A DNA stretch of 64,000 bases from Reyranella sp. CPCC 100927 (GTDB lineage: Bacteria; Pseudomonadota; Alphaproteobacteria; Reyranellales; Reyranellaceae), in NCBI RefSeq assembly GCF_007859315.1, contig NZ_VOHA01000032.1, positions 1 to 64,000 of the forward strand, in the 5' to 3' direction. Under the pieces are notes generated by a model that was given only the letters and a program-made list of their open reading frames with translations, did no database searches and was not told the DNA's origin. The stretch's first letter is position 1. The number at the start of each line of letters is the position of its first letter. The translations under genes were made by a program, and so were the position numbers. Below are positions 58,047 to 64,000 of this stretch, one piece after another.

Positions 58047-59153
58047 GTGGACGCCGGACAGGACACACGCCCCATTGTCAGCATGCGCGGCGTGACCAAG
58101 AGCTATGACGGCAAGAGCCTGGTCGTCCGCCACCTCGATCTCGATGTCGCGCGCGGCGAGTTCCTGACCTTGCTGGGGCCGTCAGGGTCGGGCAAGACGA
58201 CCACGTTGATGATGCTGGCCGGCTTCGAGGCGGCGACCACGGGGGAGATCCTGCTCGAAGGCCGCTCCGTCACCCGGCTGCCGCCGCACAAGCGCGGCAT
58301 CGGCATGGTGTTCCAGAACTATGCCCTCTTCCCGCACATGACCGTGGCGCAGAACCTGGCCTATCCGCTCACCGTGCGCAAAGTGCCGCGGGCCGAGATC
58401 GGCGCCAAGGTGCGCCGCGCGCTGGACATGGTGCGCCTGGCCGGCTTCGACGACCGGCGCCCGGCCCAGCTGTCGGGCGGCCAGCAGCAGCGCGTGGCGC
58501 TGGCGCGCGCCCTGGTGTTCGAACCGTCACTGGTGCTGATGGACGAGCCGCTGGGTGCCCTCGACAAGCAGTTGCGCGAGCGCATGCAGTTCGAGATCCG
58601 CACCCTGCATGAGCAACTGGGCACCACGTTCGTCTACGTCACCCACGACCAGGGCGAGGCACTCGCCATGTCGGACCGCATCGCGGTGTTCCACGAGGGC
58701 GTCGTGCAGCAGCTCGACACCGCCGAAGGACTGTACGAACGCCCGCAGAACGGTTTCGTGGCCGGCTTCATCGGCGAAAGCAACCGGCTGGCCGGCACCG
58801 TACGCACCATCGGCCGCGGCGAGGCCCGCGTGAGCCTGGATGCCGGGGGCGAGATCACCGGCCGCGTGGCCGACGCCGAGGCCGCCGGCACCCGGGCCCT
58901 GGTGTCGCTGCGCCCGGAACGCGCACGGATCCTGAGGCCTGACGATCGCGCCGACAACATGCTGAGCGGCCGGGTGCGCGAGCTGATCTATCTGGGCGAC
59001 CACACGCGCGTCGTGCTGTCGGTCGCCGGCAGCGACGACTTCGTCGTCAAAGCGGCCAATACGGGCAGCGTCCTGCCGCACGGTACCGGCGAAACCGTCA
59101 CGGTGGGCTTCGGCGTCCAGGATTGCGTGGCGCTGAAGGCGGCGGCAAACTGA
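58047..59153 (+). CDS. ABC transporter ATP-binding protein (polyamine/PotA-like)
   Basis: ATPase subunit of an importer, 368 aa. The Walker [10 protein letters not shown] is at 44-52, the signature [15 protein letters not shown] near 150, the Walker [13 protein letters not shown] follows, and the switch histidine is in VTHDQGEA. The C-terminal ~120 residues form the TOBE-type regulatory domain typical of PotA/FbpC-like proteins. The GTG at 58047 with GGGAG upstream is used. It heads the ATPase, binding protein, permease, permease operon; a palindromic repeat separates it from the binding-protein gene. Confidence 0.94.
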   Translation: MDAGQDTRPIVSMRGVTKSYDGKSLVVRHLDLDVARGEFLTLLGPSGSGKTTTLMMLAGFEAATTGEILLEGRSVTRLPPHKRGIGMVFQNYALFPHMTVAQNLAYPLTVRKVPRAEIGAKVRRALDMVRLAGFDDRRPAQLSGGQQQRVALARALVFEPSLVLMDEPLGALDKQLRERMQFEIRTLHEQLGTTFVYVTHDQGEALAMSDRIAVFHEGVVQQLDTAEGLYERPQNGFVAGFIGESNRLAGTVRTIGRGEARVSLDAGGEITGRVADAEAAGTRALVSLRPERARILRPDDRADNMLSGRVRELIYLGDHTRVVLSVAGSDDFVVKAANTGSVLPHGTGETVTVGFGVQDCVALKAAAN

Positions 59154-59173
59154 TCCGCCTGTCGCATGCACGC

Positions 59174-59296
59174 CGTCCTGAGCGCAGCGACGGACCTTGC
59201 GGTGGTTGATGAAAAAGATTGACGGTGCCAGCAATCATCTACGCTGGCATTCTGCGTCCCAACACCGCGAGATCCTTCGCTTCGCTCTGGATGACG
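59174..59296. repeat. Palindromic repeat, family B, copy 4, inside the ABC operon
   Basis: The arms begin CGTCCTGAGCGCAGCGACGG and end CTTCGCTCTGGATGACG and pair imperfectly; a central stem TGCCAGC / GCTGGCA is also present. It occupies nearly the whole gap between the ATPase and binding-protein genes and ends 17 bp before the latter's ATG. Confidence 0.8.
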
Positions 59297-59313
59297 GCAA
59301 GAGGGAGACCAAC

Positions 59314-60360
59314 ATGTCAGGGAAACTGCTCGGGATGATCGCCGCTGTGGCGCTGGGTGCGTCGGCGGTGGCATACGCCCAGTCGCGGCCGCTCACCGTG
59401 GTGTCGTGGGGCGGCGCCTACCAGGCGGCGCAGCGCGACGTCTATTTCGAGCCGTTCAAGAAGGCGACCGGCATCAACATGCTCGACGAGTCGTGGGACG
59501 GCGGCATCGGCGTGCTGCGCGCCAAGGTGCAGGGCGGCAACGTGCCGTGGGACGTGGTGCAGGTCGAGTCCGAGGAGCTGGAGCTGGGTTGCGATGAAGG
59601 CCTCTACCTTCAGCTCGACTACAGCAAGATCGGCGGCAAGGACGCCTATCTGAAGGCGGCCGTTCATCCCTGCGGCGTCGGCGCCATCGTCTACAATTTC
59701 GTGCTGGGCTACGACAAGGACAAGCTGAAGACGGCGCCCACCGGCTGGGCCGATTTCTTCGACACCAAGAAGTTTCCCGGCAAGCGCGGCCTGCGCCAGG
59801 GCCCCAAGACCTCGCTGGAGATCGCGTTGATCGCCGACGGCGTGGCACCGGCCGATGTCTACAAGGCGCTGGCGGCGCCGGGCGGCGTCGACCGCGCCTT
59901 CAAAAAGCTCGACACCATCAAGAAGGATCTGGTGTGGTGGAAGGCGGGTGCCCAGCCGCCGCAGTTGCTGGCCTCGGGCGAGGTGGCGATGACCTCGGTC
60001 TACAACGGGCGCATCGATGCCGCCAACAAGGCCGACAAGCGCAACTTCGGCATCGTGTGGGACGGCTCGCTGTACACCATCGATTCGCTGGTGATCGTGA
60101 AGGGCTCGCCGCACGTCGATGCGGCGTACAAGTTCATCGACTTCGTGGGCAAACCCGAGAACCAGGCCAAGCTGCCGGCCGCGATCGCCTACGGCGTCAC
60201 CAATGTCGGCGCCACCAAGCTGATCGATCCCAAGCGCCTGGCCGACCTGCCCACGCACCCCGACAACATCAAGAACGCCGTGCAGATCTCCGACAAGTTC
60301 TGGATCGAGAACATCGACAAGCTGACCGAGCGCTTCAACAAGTGGGCGGCGTCGAATTGA
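59314..60360 (+). CDS. ABC transporter substrate-binding protein (polyamine/PotD-like)
   Basis: Periplasmic binding protein, 348 aa. The signal peptide MSGKLLGMIAAVALGASAVAYAQ is followed by LTVVSWGGAYQAAQRDVYFEPFKKATGI, the standard start of PotD/spermidine-putrescine-like binders. A central VWWKAGAQPPQLLASGEVAMTSVYNGRI and a C-terminal FWIENIDKLTERFNKW complete the pattern. The natural ligand may be a polyamine or another cationic or opine-like compound. GAGGGAG precedes the ATG. Both borders of the gene carry palindromic repeats, which may raise the level of its mRNA relative to the other subunits. Confidence 0.92.
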   Translation: MSGKLLGMIAAVALGASAVAYAQSRPLTVVSWGGAYQAAQRDVYFEPFKKATGINMLDESWDGGIGVLRAKVQGGNVPWDVVQVESEELELGCDEGLYLQLDYSKIGGKDAYLKAAVHPCGVGAIVYNFVLGYDKDKLKTAPTGWADFFDTKKFPGKRGLRQGPKTSLEIALIADGVAPADVYKALAAPGGVDRAFKKLDTIKKDLVWWKAGAQPPQLLASGEVAMTSVYNGRIDAANKADKRNFGIVWDGSLYTIDSLVIVKGSPHVDAAYKFIDFVGKPENQAKLPAAIAYGVTNVGATKLIDPKRLADLPTHPDNIKNAVQISDKFWIENIDKLTERFNKWAASN

Positions 60361-60385
60361 TGGAGCGATCTTGAGCAGCATGGTG

Positions 60386-60491
60386 CCTTCCCCCAAAGGG
60401 GGAAGGTGCCTTGGTGGCTGCCGATGACACCGAATCCGTTGCAACATCCCCCTTCCGGCGCTGCGCGCCACCTTCCCCCTCCGGGGGAAGG
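60386..60491. repeat. Twin-hairpin repeat, family D, inside the ABC operon
   Basis: Two 21-nt hairpins with identical 9-bp stems (CCTTCCCCC / GGGGGAAGG; loops AAA and TCC) lie at 60386-60406 and 60471-60491, 25 bp after the binding-protein stop. The second provides the purine-rich GGGGGAAGG just before the permease start. Confidence 0.85.
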
Positions 60492-60501
60492 GCAAGACAT
60501 C

Positions 60502-61707
60502 GTGCGCCAAGTGCGCCGGGCCGAACGCCGGCGGCGGCGCTGGGCGTTGCTGCTGGTGGCGCCGTTGGCGCTCTTCCTGCTGCTGGTCTTCGTGGCACCC
60601 ATCATGGAGATGCTGCGCCGGTCGGTGGTCGATCTCGATCTGCGCCAGACCTGGCCGCGCACAGCCGCGGCGCTGGCCGACTGGGACGGCCACGACCTGC
60701 CGCCGGAAGCGACCTTTGCCGCGCTAGCGCAGGACATGAAGGAGAGCTTCAGCGCCCGCACGGCCGCCGCGGTCGCGCGCCGCCTCAACTATGCCGACAC
60801 CGGTGCGCGCACGCTGGTCATGACGACGGCGCGCAAGGTGGCGGGCCTGGAGCAGATGCCGACCGACTGGCGCGCGGCCTTCGTCGACATCGATCCGGCG
60901 TGGGGCGAGCGGCATACATGGACGATGCTAAGGCAGGCCAGCGGTCCGGTGACCAGCTTCTTTACGCTCTATGCGCTGGACCTGCGCCGCGACGCTGACG
61001 GGCGTGTCGTGGCGGCGCCCGCCAGCGAGGCGATCTTCGTCGACATCCTGCTGCGCACGCTATCGATCTCGGCCCTGGTGACCGTGATCTGCGCCGTGCT
61101 GGGCTTCCCCGTTGCCTATCTGCTGGCCAACGCGCCGGGACGTATCGGCAACCTGCTGCTGATCCTGGTGCTGGTGCCGTTCTGGACCGCGCTGCTGGTG
61201 CGCATCGCGGCGTGGACCGTGCTGCTGCAGGACCAGGGGCTGATCAACAACGCCCTGGTGTCGCTGGGCCTGATCGATCAGCCGCTGCGCCTGATCTACA
61301 ACCGCACCGGCGTGATCATCGCCATGGTGCATGTGCTGCTGCCGTTCATGATCATGCCGCTGTACGGCGTCATGAAGACGGTGCCGCCGCAGCTCTACCG
61401 GGCCAGCCTGTCGCTGGGTGCACCGCCCACAGTGTCGTTCCTGCGCGTCTACCTGCCGCAGACCAAGCCCGGTATCTTCGCCGGCATCCTGCTCGTGTTC
61501 ATCATGGCGGTCGGCTACTACATCACGCCGGCCCTGGTGGGCGGCGCCAACGACCAGATGATCAGCTGGTTCATTGCCTTCTACACCACCGACACGGCCA
61601 ACTGGGGGCTGGCGGCCGCGCTGGGCCTGGTGCTGCTGGTCGCGACCGCGGTGCTGTTTGCCCTGTATCAGCGCCTGTCGGGCGCTCGCGGCGTGGCCTT
61701 CGGGTAA
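60502..61707 (+). CDS. ABC transporter permease (PotB-like)
   Basis: Inner-membrane permease, 401 aa. A hydrophobic segment starts at about residue 15 after the basic RRAERRRRRW, then a periplasmic domain of about 150 residues, then five segments from about 185. The coupling loop for the ATPase is in YRASLSLGAPPTVSFLRVYLPQTKPG. The ATG at 60424 would add 26 residues that are translated from the repeat element (PNPLQHPPSG...), so I prefer the GTG at 60502, whose Shine-Dalgarno (GGAAGG) comes from that element. The PotC-like gene begins 4 bp after its stop. Confidence 0.9.
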   Translation: MRQVRRAERRRRRWALLLVAPLALFLLLVFVAPIMEMLRRSVVDLDLRQTWPRTAAALADWDGHDLPPEATFAALAQDMKESFSARTAAAVARRLNYADTGARTLVMTTARKVAGLEQMPTDWRAAFVDIDPAWGERHTWTMLRQASGPVTSFFTLYALDLRRDADGRVVAAPASEAIFVDILLRTLSISALVTVICAVLGFPVAYLLANAPGRIGNLLLILVLVPFWTALLVRIAAWTVLLQDQGLINNALVSLGLIDQPLRLIYNRTGVIIAMVHVLLPFMIMPLYGVMKTVPPQLYRASLSLGAPPTVSFLRVYLPQTKPGIFAGILLVFIMAVGYYITPALVGGANDQMISWFIAFYTTDTANWGLAAALGLVLLVATAVLFALYQRLSGARGVAFG

Positions 61708-61711
61708 GGCC

Positions 61712-62536
61712 ATGGGCAACACGATCCCCCGGACGACAGGCGAACGCTGCTGGCGGCTGGCCCTGTTCATCGGCAGCGGCGCGGTGTTGCTGTTTCTGAT
61801 CACGCCGATCCTGGCCGTGGTGCCGCTGTCGTTCAACGACAGCCAGTTCCTTGCCTATCCCGTGCGCGGCTTCACCTGGCGCTGGTACGAGGAACTGCTG
61901 ACGTCGCAGCGCTGGGCCCTGTCGGTGCGCAACTCGTTCGTCATCGGCATCGCTGCGGCGTTGCTGGCCTCGATCCTGGGCACCTTGGCCGCCATCGGTC
62001 TCAACATCAGCGACTTTCGCGGCAAGGCATCGCTGACGGCGGTCCTGCTGTCGCCCATGGTGGTGCCGGTCGTCATCTACGCGGTGGGTCTCTACCTGTT
62101 CTTCGCGCCGCTGGGCCTGACGCAGACCTATACCGGCCTGATCATGGCGCACGCCGCGCTGGGCGCGCCGTTCGTGGTCGTGACGGTATCGGCGGTGCTG
62201 GCCAACTTCGACTGGGCCCTGGTGCGCGCCGCGCAGTCGCTGGGCGCCCACCCGATCACCGTCTTCCGCACCATCATGCTGCCGCTGCTGACGCCGGGCG
62301 TGCTGTCGGGCGCCCTGTTCGCTTTCGCGACCTCGTTCGACGAGGTGGTGACCCTGCTGCTGATCGGCGGACCGCAGCACCGCACCATGCCACGCGAGAT
62401 GTTCTCCCGCCTGCGCGAGGACATCTCGCCCACCATCGCGGCGGCCGCGGCACTGATGCTGGTCACGGCGGTGCTGCTGCTGATCACCGTCGAATGGCTG
62501 AAGGCGCGCACCGCGCGGATGACGCGGTCGCCCTAG
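61712..62536 (+). CDS. ABC transporter permease (PotC-like)
   Basis: Second permease of the polyamine-type importer, 274 aa with six hydrophobic segments. The coupling motif RAAQSLGAHPITVFRTIMLPLLTPGVLSG is close to the family standard, and FNDSQFLAYPVRGFTWRWYEELL after the first segment is typical of PotC. ATG at 61712 lies 4 bp after the preceding stop. It is the last gene of the operon and is followed by a 15-bp stem-loop in front of the convergent methyltransferase gene. Confidence 0.93.
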   Translation: MGNTIPRTTGERCWRLALFIGSGAVLLFLITPILAVVPLSFNDSQFLAYPVRGFTWRWYEELLTSQRWALSVRNSFVIGIAAALLASILGTLAAIGLNISDFRGKASLTAVLLSPMVVPVVIYAVGLYLFFAPLGLTQTYTGLIMAHAALGAPFVVVTVSAVLANFDWALVRAAQSLGAHPITVFRTIMLPLLTPGVLSGALFAFATSFDEVVTLLLIGGPQHRTMPREMFSRLREDISPTIAAAAALMLVTAVLLLITVEWLKARTARMTRSP

Positions 62537-62551
62537 TTCCTGTTTGGCCAG

Positions 62552-62587
62552 CTCCCTTCTCCCCGCGCGCAGGCGGGGAGAAGGGAG
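62552..62587. terminator. Bidirectional terminator-like stem-loop between converging genes
   Basis: CTCCCTTCTCCCCGC (62552-62566) and GCGGGGAGAAGGGAG (62573-62587) are exact complements around a 6-nt loop. It lies between the stops of two convergent genes. It lacks a T-run and resembles family C repeats in composition, so it may be a short repeat copy acting as a terminator. Confidence 0.65.
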
Positions 62588-63457
62588 TCAACTCGGGTTG
62601 ACCGCCTTCACCAGCCAGCAGGCGGTCGACAGGCGGACGGCGCCATCGGCCATGTACGGCGCCAATGCCTTGCCGACAGCATCGATCGCCTGCCGACGCG
62701 CCGCCTCGGGAGCAGCGCGCAGCAGCCGGGTCATCGGTCCTACCTCGGCCGCCAGTGCTGCCGCCTCGTCAAGGCTGGATGCCCGGAACACCGCCTGGTC
62801 GTCGATCGGATCGATGGTGATATCGGCGAAGCCGGCGCCGGCGAGGACGCGCCGCACGTGGTCGCGGTCGCCGAAGGCGAACGGCCCGGGATCGTGCGGT
62901 CCGGGGCGCGGCATCGGGGGCAGGAACGGGACCGCGGCCACGAACGGCACGAATGCCCATGCATTGTCCTTGAACGGCCGCCAGCACAGGAAGGTCAGAC
63001 GGCCGCGCGGCTTGAGGGCGCGGCGCAGATGCGTGAATGCCGCCACCGGATCGCCGAAGAACATCACGCCGAAGCGCGAGAACAGCAGATCCGTCGAGCC
63101 CGGCGCGAAGGCGTATGCCGACGCATCGCCGGCGGCGAAACGCACATTGGCGAGACCATCGGCCGCAGCGCGGCGCGAGGCTTCCGCCATCATCGCTTCC
63201 GACAGGTCGAGGCCGAGCACGGTGCCCGACGGCCCCACGGCGCGCGCCAGCATCCGTGACGTCGCACCGGTGCCGCAGCCCACGTCCAGCACCACCTCGC
63301 CCGACTGCGCCGCCGCCGCGGTCAGGGCCTGTTCACCGAGACCCGCCAGCATCGCATCGGTCCGCGCCTCGCGTGCCAGCCAGATGTCACCCCCCTCGCC
63401 ACTCCAGAACGCGACCTGATCGGCGTGCAGGGTGTCGGGGGTCGTGTCAGCCGGCAT
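62588..63457 (-). CDS. Class I SAM-dependent methyltransferase
   Basis: 289-aa methyltransferase of the UbiE/Methyltransf_11 type. SAM-binding motif I is VLDVGCGTGATSRMLA, followed by the acidic strand GLDLSEAMMAEA and motif II around AFAPGSTDLLFSRFGVMFF with the helix DPVAAFTHLRRALKPRGRLTFLCWRP. The substrate is not predictable. It is a single gene, converging on the ABC operon and placed 99 bp before the RND gene fragment on the same strand. Start ATG at 63457 gives the usual short N-terminal helix (LHADQVAFWSGEGGDIWL). Confidence 0.9.
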   Translation of the reverse strand: MPADTTPDTLHADQVAFWSGEGGDIWLAREARTDAMLAGLGEQALTAAAAQSGEVVLDVGCGTGATSRMLARAVGPSGTVLGLDLSEAMMAEASRRAAADGLANVRFAAGDASAYAFAPGSTDLLFSRFGVMFFGDPVAAFTHLRRALKPRGRLTFLCWRPFKDNAWAFVPFVAAVPFLPPMPRPGPHDPGPFAFGDRDHVRRVLAGAGFADITIDPIDDQAVFRASSLDEAAALAAEVGPMTRLLRAAPEAARRQAIDAVGKALAPYMADGAVRLSTACWLVKAVNPS

Positions 63458-63556
63458 GACGGAACTCCGATAGGTGAAATGAACGACGATGATAGCAAAT
63501 CACAGTCCGGCGGGGACGATCTTCACAATGCGCTTCACCGCTCCCGGCCCGGCGGA

Positions 63557-64000
63557 TCAGTCCTCGCCGGCATGAAGGGAAGCAGGGGCAAGATCGGGAT
63601 TGGGGCGGCGTTCGCGGGATATGAACGTGTAGACCGTGGGCACGACGAACAGTGTCAGCACCGTGCCGAAGGTCATGCCGCCGACCACGACCCAGCCGAT
63701 CTGGTGCCGGCTTTCGGCACCGGCGCCCGAAGCGAGCGCCAGCGGCAGGGCGCCCAGCACCATGGCGCCGGTGGTCATCAGGATCGGCCGCAAGCGGATC
63801 ACGGCAGCCTCGACCACAGCCTGGCGCACGCTCTCGCCCAGATCGGCGCGGCGCTGATTGGCAAACTGGACGATCAGGATGCCGTGCTTGGTGATCAGGC
63901 CGATCAGGGTCACAAGGCCGATCTGGCTGTAGATGTTGAGCGTGCAGCCCGACAGATGCAGCGCCGCGAAGGCGCCGGTCATCGACATCGGCACCGAGAT
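63557..64000 (-). CDS. RND multidrug efflux pump inner-membrane protein, C-terminal fragment
   Basis: Only the last 148 codons are inside the window; the gene continues beyond the right edge. The sequence ISVPMSMTGAF..., NIYSQIGLVTLIGLITKHGILIVQFANQRRADLGESVRQAVVEAAVIRLRPILMTTGAMVLGALPLALASGAGAESRHQIGWVVVGGMTFGTVLTLFVVPTVYTFI is the conserved end of AcrB/MexB-type HAE1 transporters, covering the last four membrane helices. Residue K in LITKHGIL belongs to a conserved helix. The substrate and the partner proteins lie outside the window. Confidence 0.93.
   Translation of the reverse strand: MSVPMSMTGAFAALHLSGCTLNIYSQIGLVTLIGLITKHGILIVQFANQRRADLGESVRQAVVEAAVIRLRPILMTTGAMVLGALPLALASGAGAESRHQIGWVVVGGMTFGTVLTLFVVPTVYTFISRERRPNPDLAPASLHAGED

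Noticed and set aside
1-64000. CRISPR arrays, tRNA or rRNA genes, prophage, insertion sequences
   Set aside because: I looked for spaced direct repeats, cloverleaf-type segments, transposase and integrase motifs and found none; repeats present are palindromic and scattered.

Overview
The window is about 64 kb of high-GC bacterial chromosome with tightly packed genes and no rRNA, tRNA, CRISPR array, integrase or transposase that I can see. The gene content points to an Alphaproteobacterium: a Fur-family Irr regulator divergent from fabA-fabB-fabI, a RegB/RegA (PrrBA, ActSR) redox two-component pair, a PraR-like XRE regulator, an Irr-box-like operator, and many Bug/TctC, DctP and LLM-class flavin proteins. 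I cannot name a genus. A soil or plant-associated, metabolically versatile lineage (Hyphomicrobiales- or Reyranella-like) fits, but that is inference.

Layout. 0.2-6.4 kb: class II aldolase with an orphan DctP binding protein; a nucleotidyltransferase-like gene divergent from an O-antigen ligase-like membrane protein; an enolase-superfamily enzyme. 6.5-11.2 kb: fabA-fabB-fabI followed by a fumarase/aspartase-superfamily lyase, all on the minus strand, with irr divergent. 11.2-13.9 kb: a rubrerythrin, an HdrD/GlpC-like Fe-S protein and a DUF3501 protein, preceded by a strong promoter and a 17-bp Irr-type box. 13.9-18.6 kb: a Rieske oxygenase, a 4,5-dihydroxyphthalate decarboxylase-like protein and a Bug-type binding protein, divergent from a Gfo/Idh/MocA oxidoreductase. 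18.6-20.6 kb: regB-regA. 20.9-25.0 kb: a polytopic membrane protein, a LOG-family protein, a YpfJ-type metallopeptidase and a nucleoside deaminase.

25.2-40.2 kb is a catabolic stretch: two LLM flavin monooxygenases, an acyl-CoA dehydrogenase, a LysR regulator, an FAH-family hydrolase, deoC plus a tandem (ALDH16-like) aldehyde dehydrogenase, a ThDP-dependent decarboxylase, an FAD monooxygenase, an SDR, a second nucleotidyltransferase-like gene and a TauD-type dioxygenase. 40.4-52.0 kb is more housekeeping: PraR-like regulator, lnt, a Pat-like acetyltransferase with a degenerate ligase part, an AmpG-like transporter, an adenosine kinase, an overlapping nuclease/M48 protease/L,D-transpeptidase operon, and a proline iminopeptidase.

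52.4-58.0 kb holds the least understood genes: a secreted unknown, an alpha/beta hydrolase, a stand-alone class II aminoacyl-tRNA-synthetase-like core resembling alpha2-type glycyl-tRNA synthetase, an HExxH protein, and an exported formylglycine-generating-enzyme-like protein with a membrane tail followed by two unknown genes. 58.0-62.5 kb is a complete polyamine-type ABC transporter (ATPase, binding protein, two permeases), then a methyltransferase and the end of an RND pump that runs off the right edge.

Several families of palindromic intergenic repeats are scattered through the window. They lie at gene ends, between converging genes and inside the ABC transporter operon, where they flank the binding-protein gene on both sides. 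The best candidates for undescribed biology are the Irr-box rubrerythrin/Fe-S/DUF3501 operon with its intercistronic palindromes, and the stand-alone GlyRS-like core with its neighbours.
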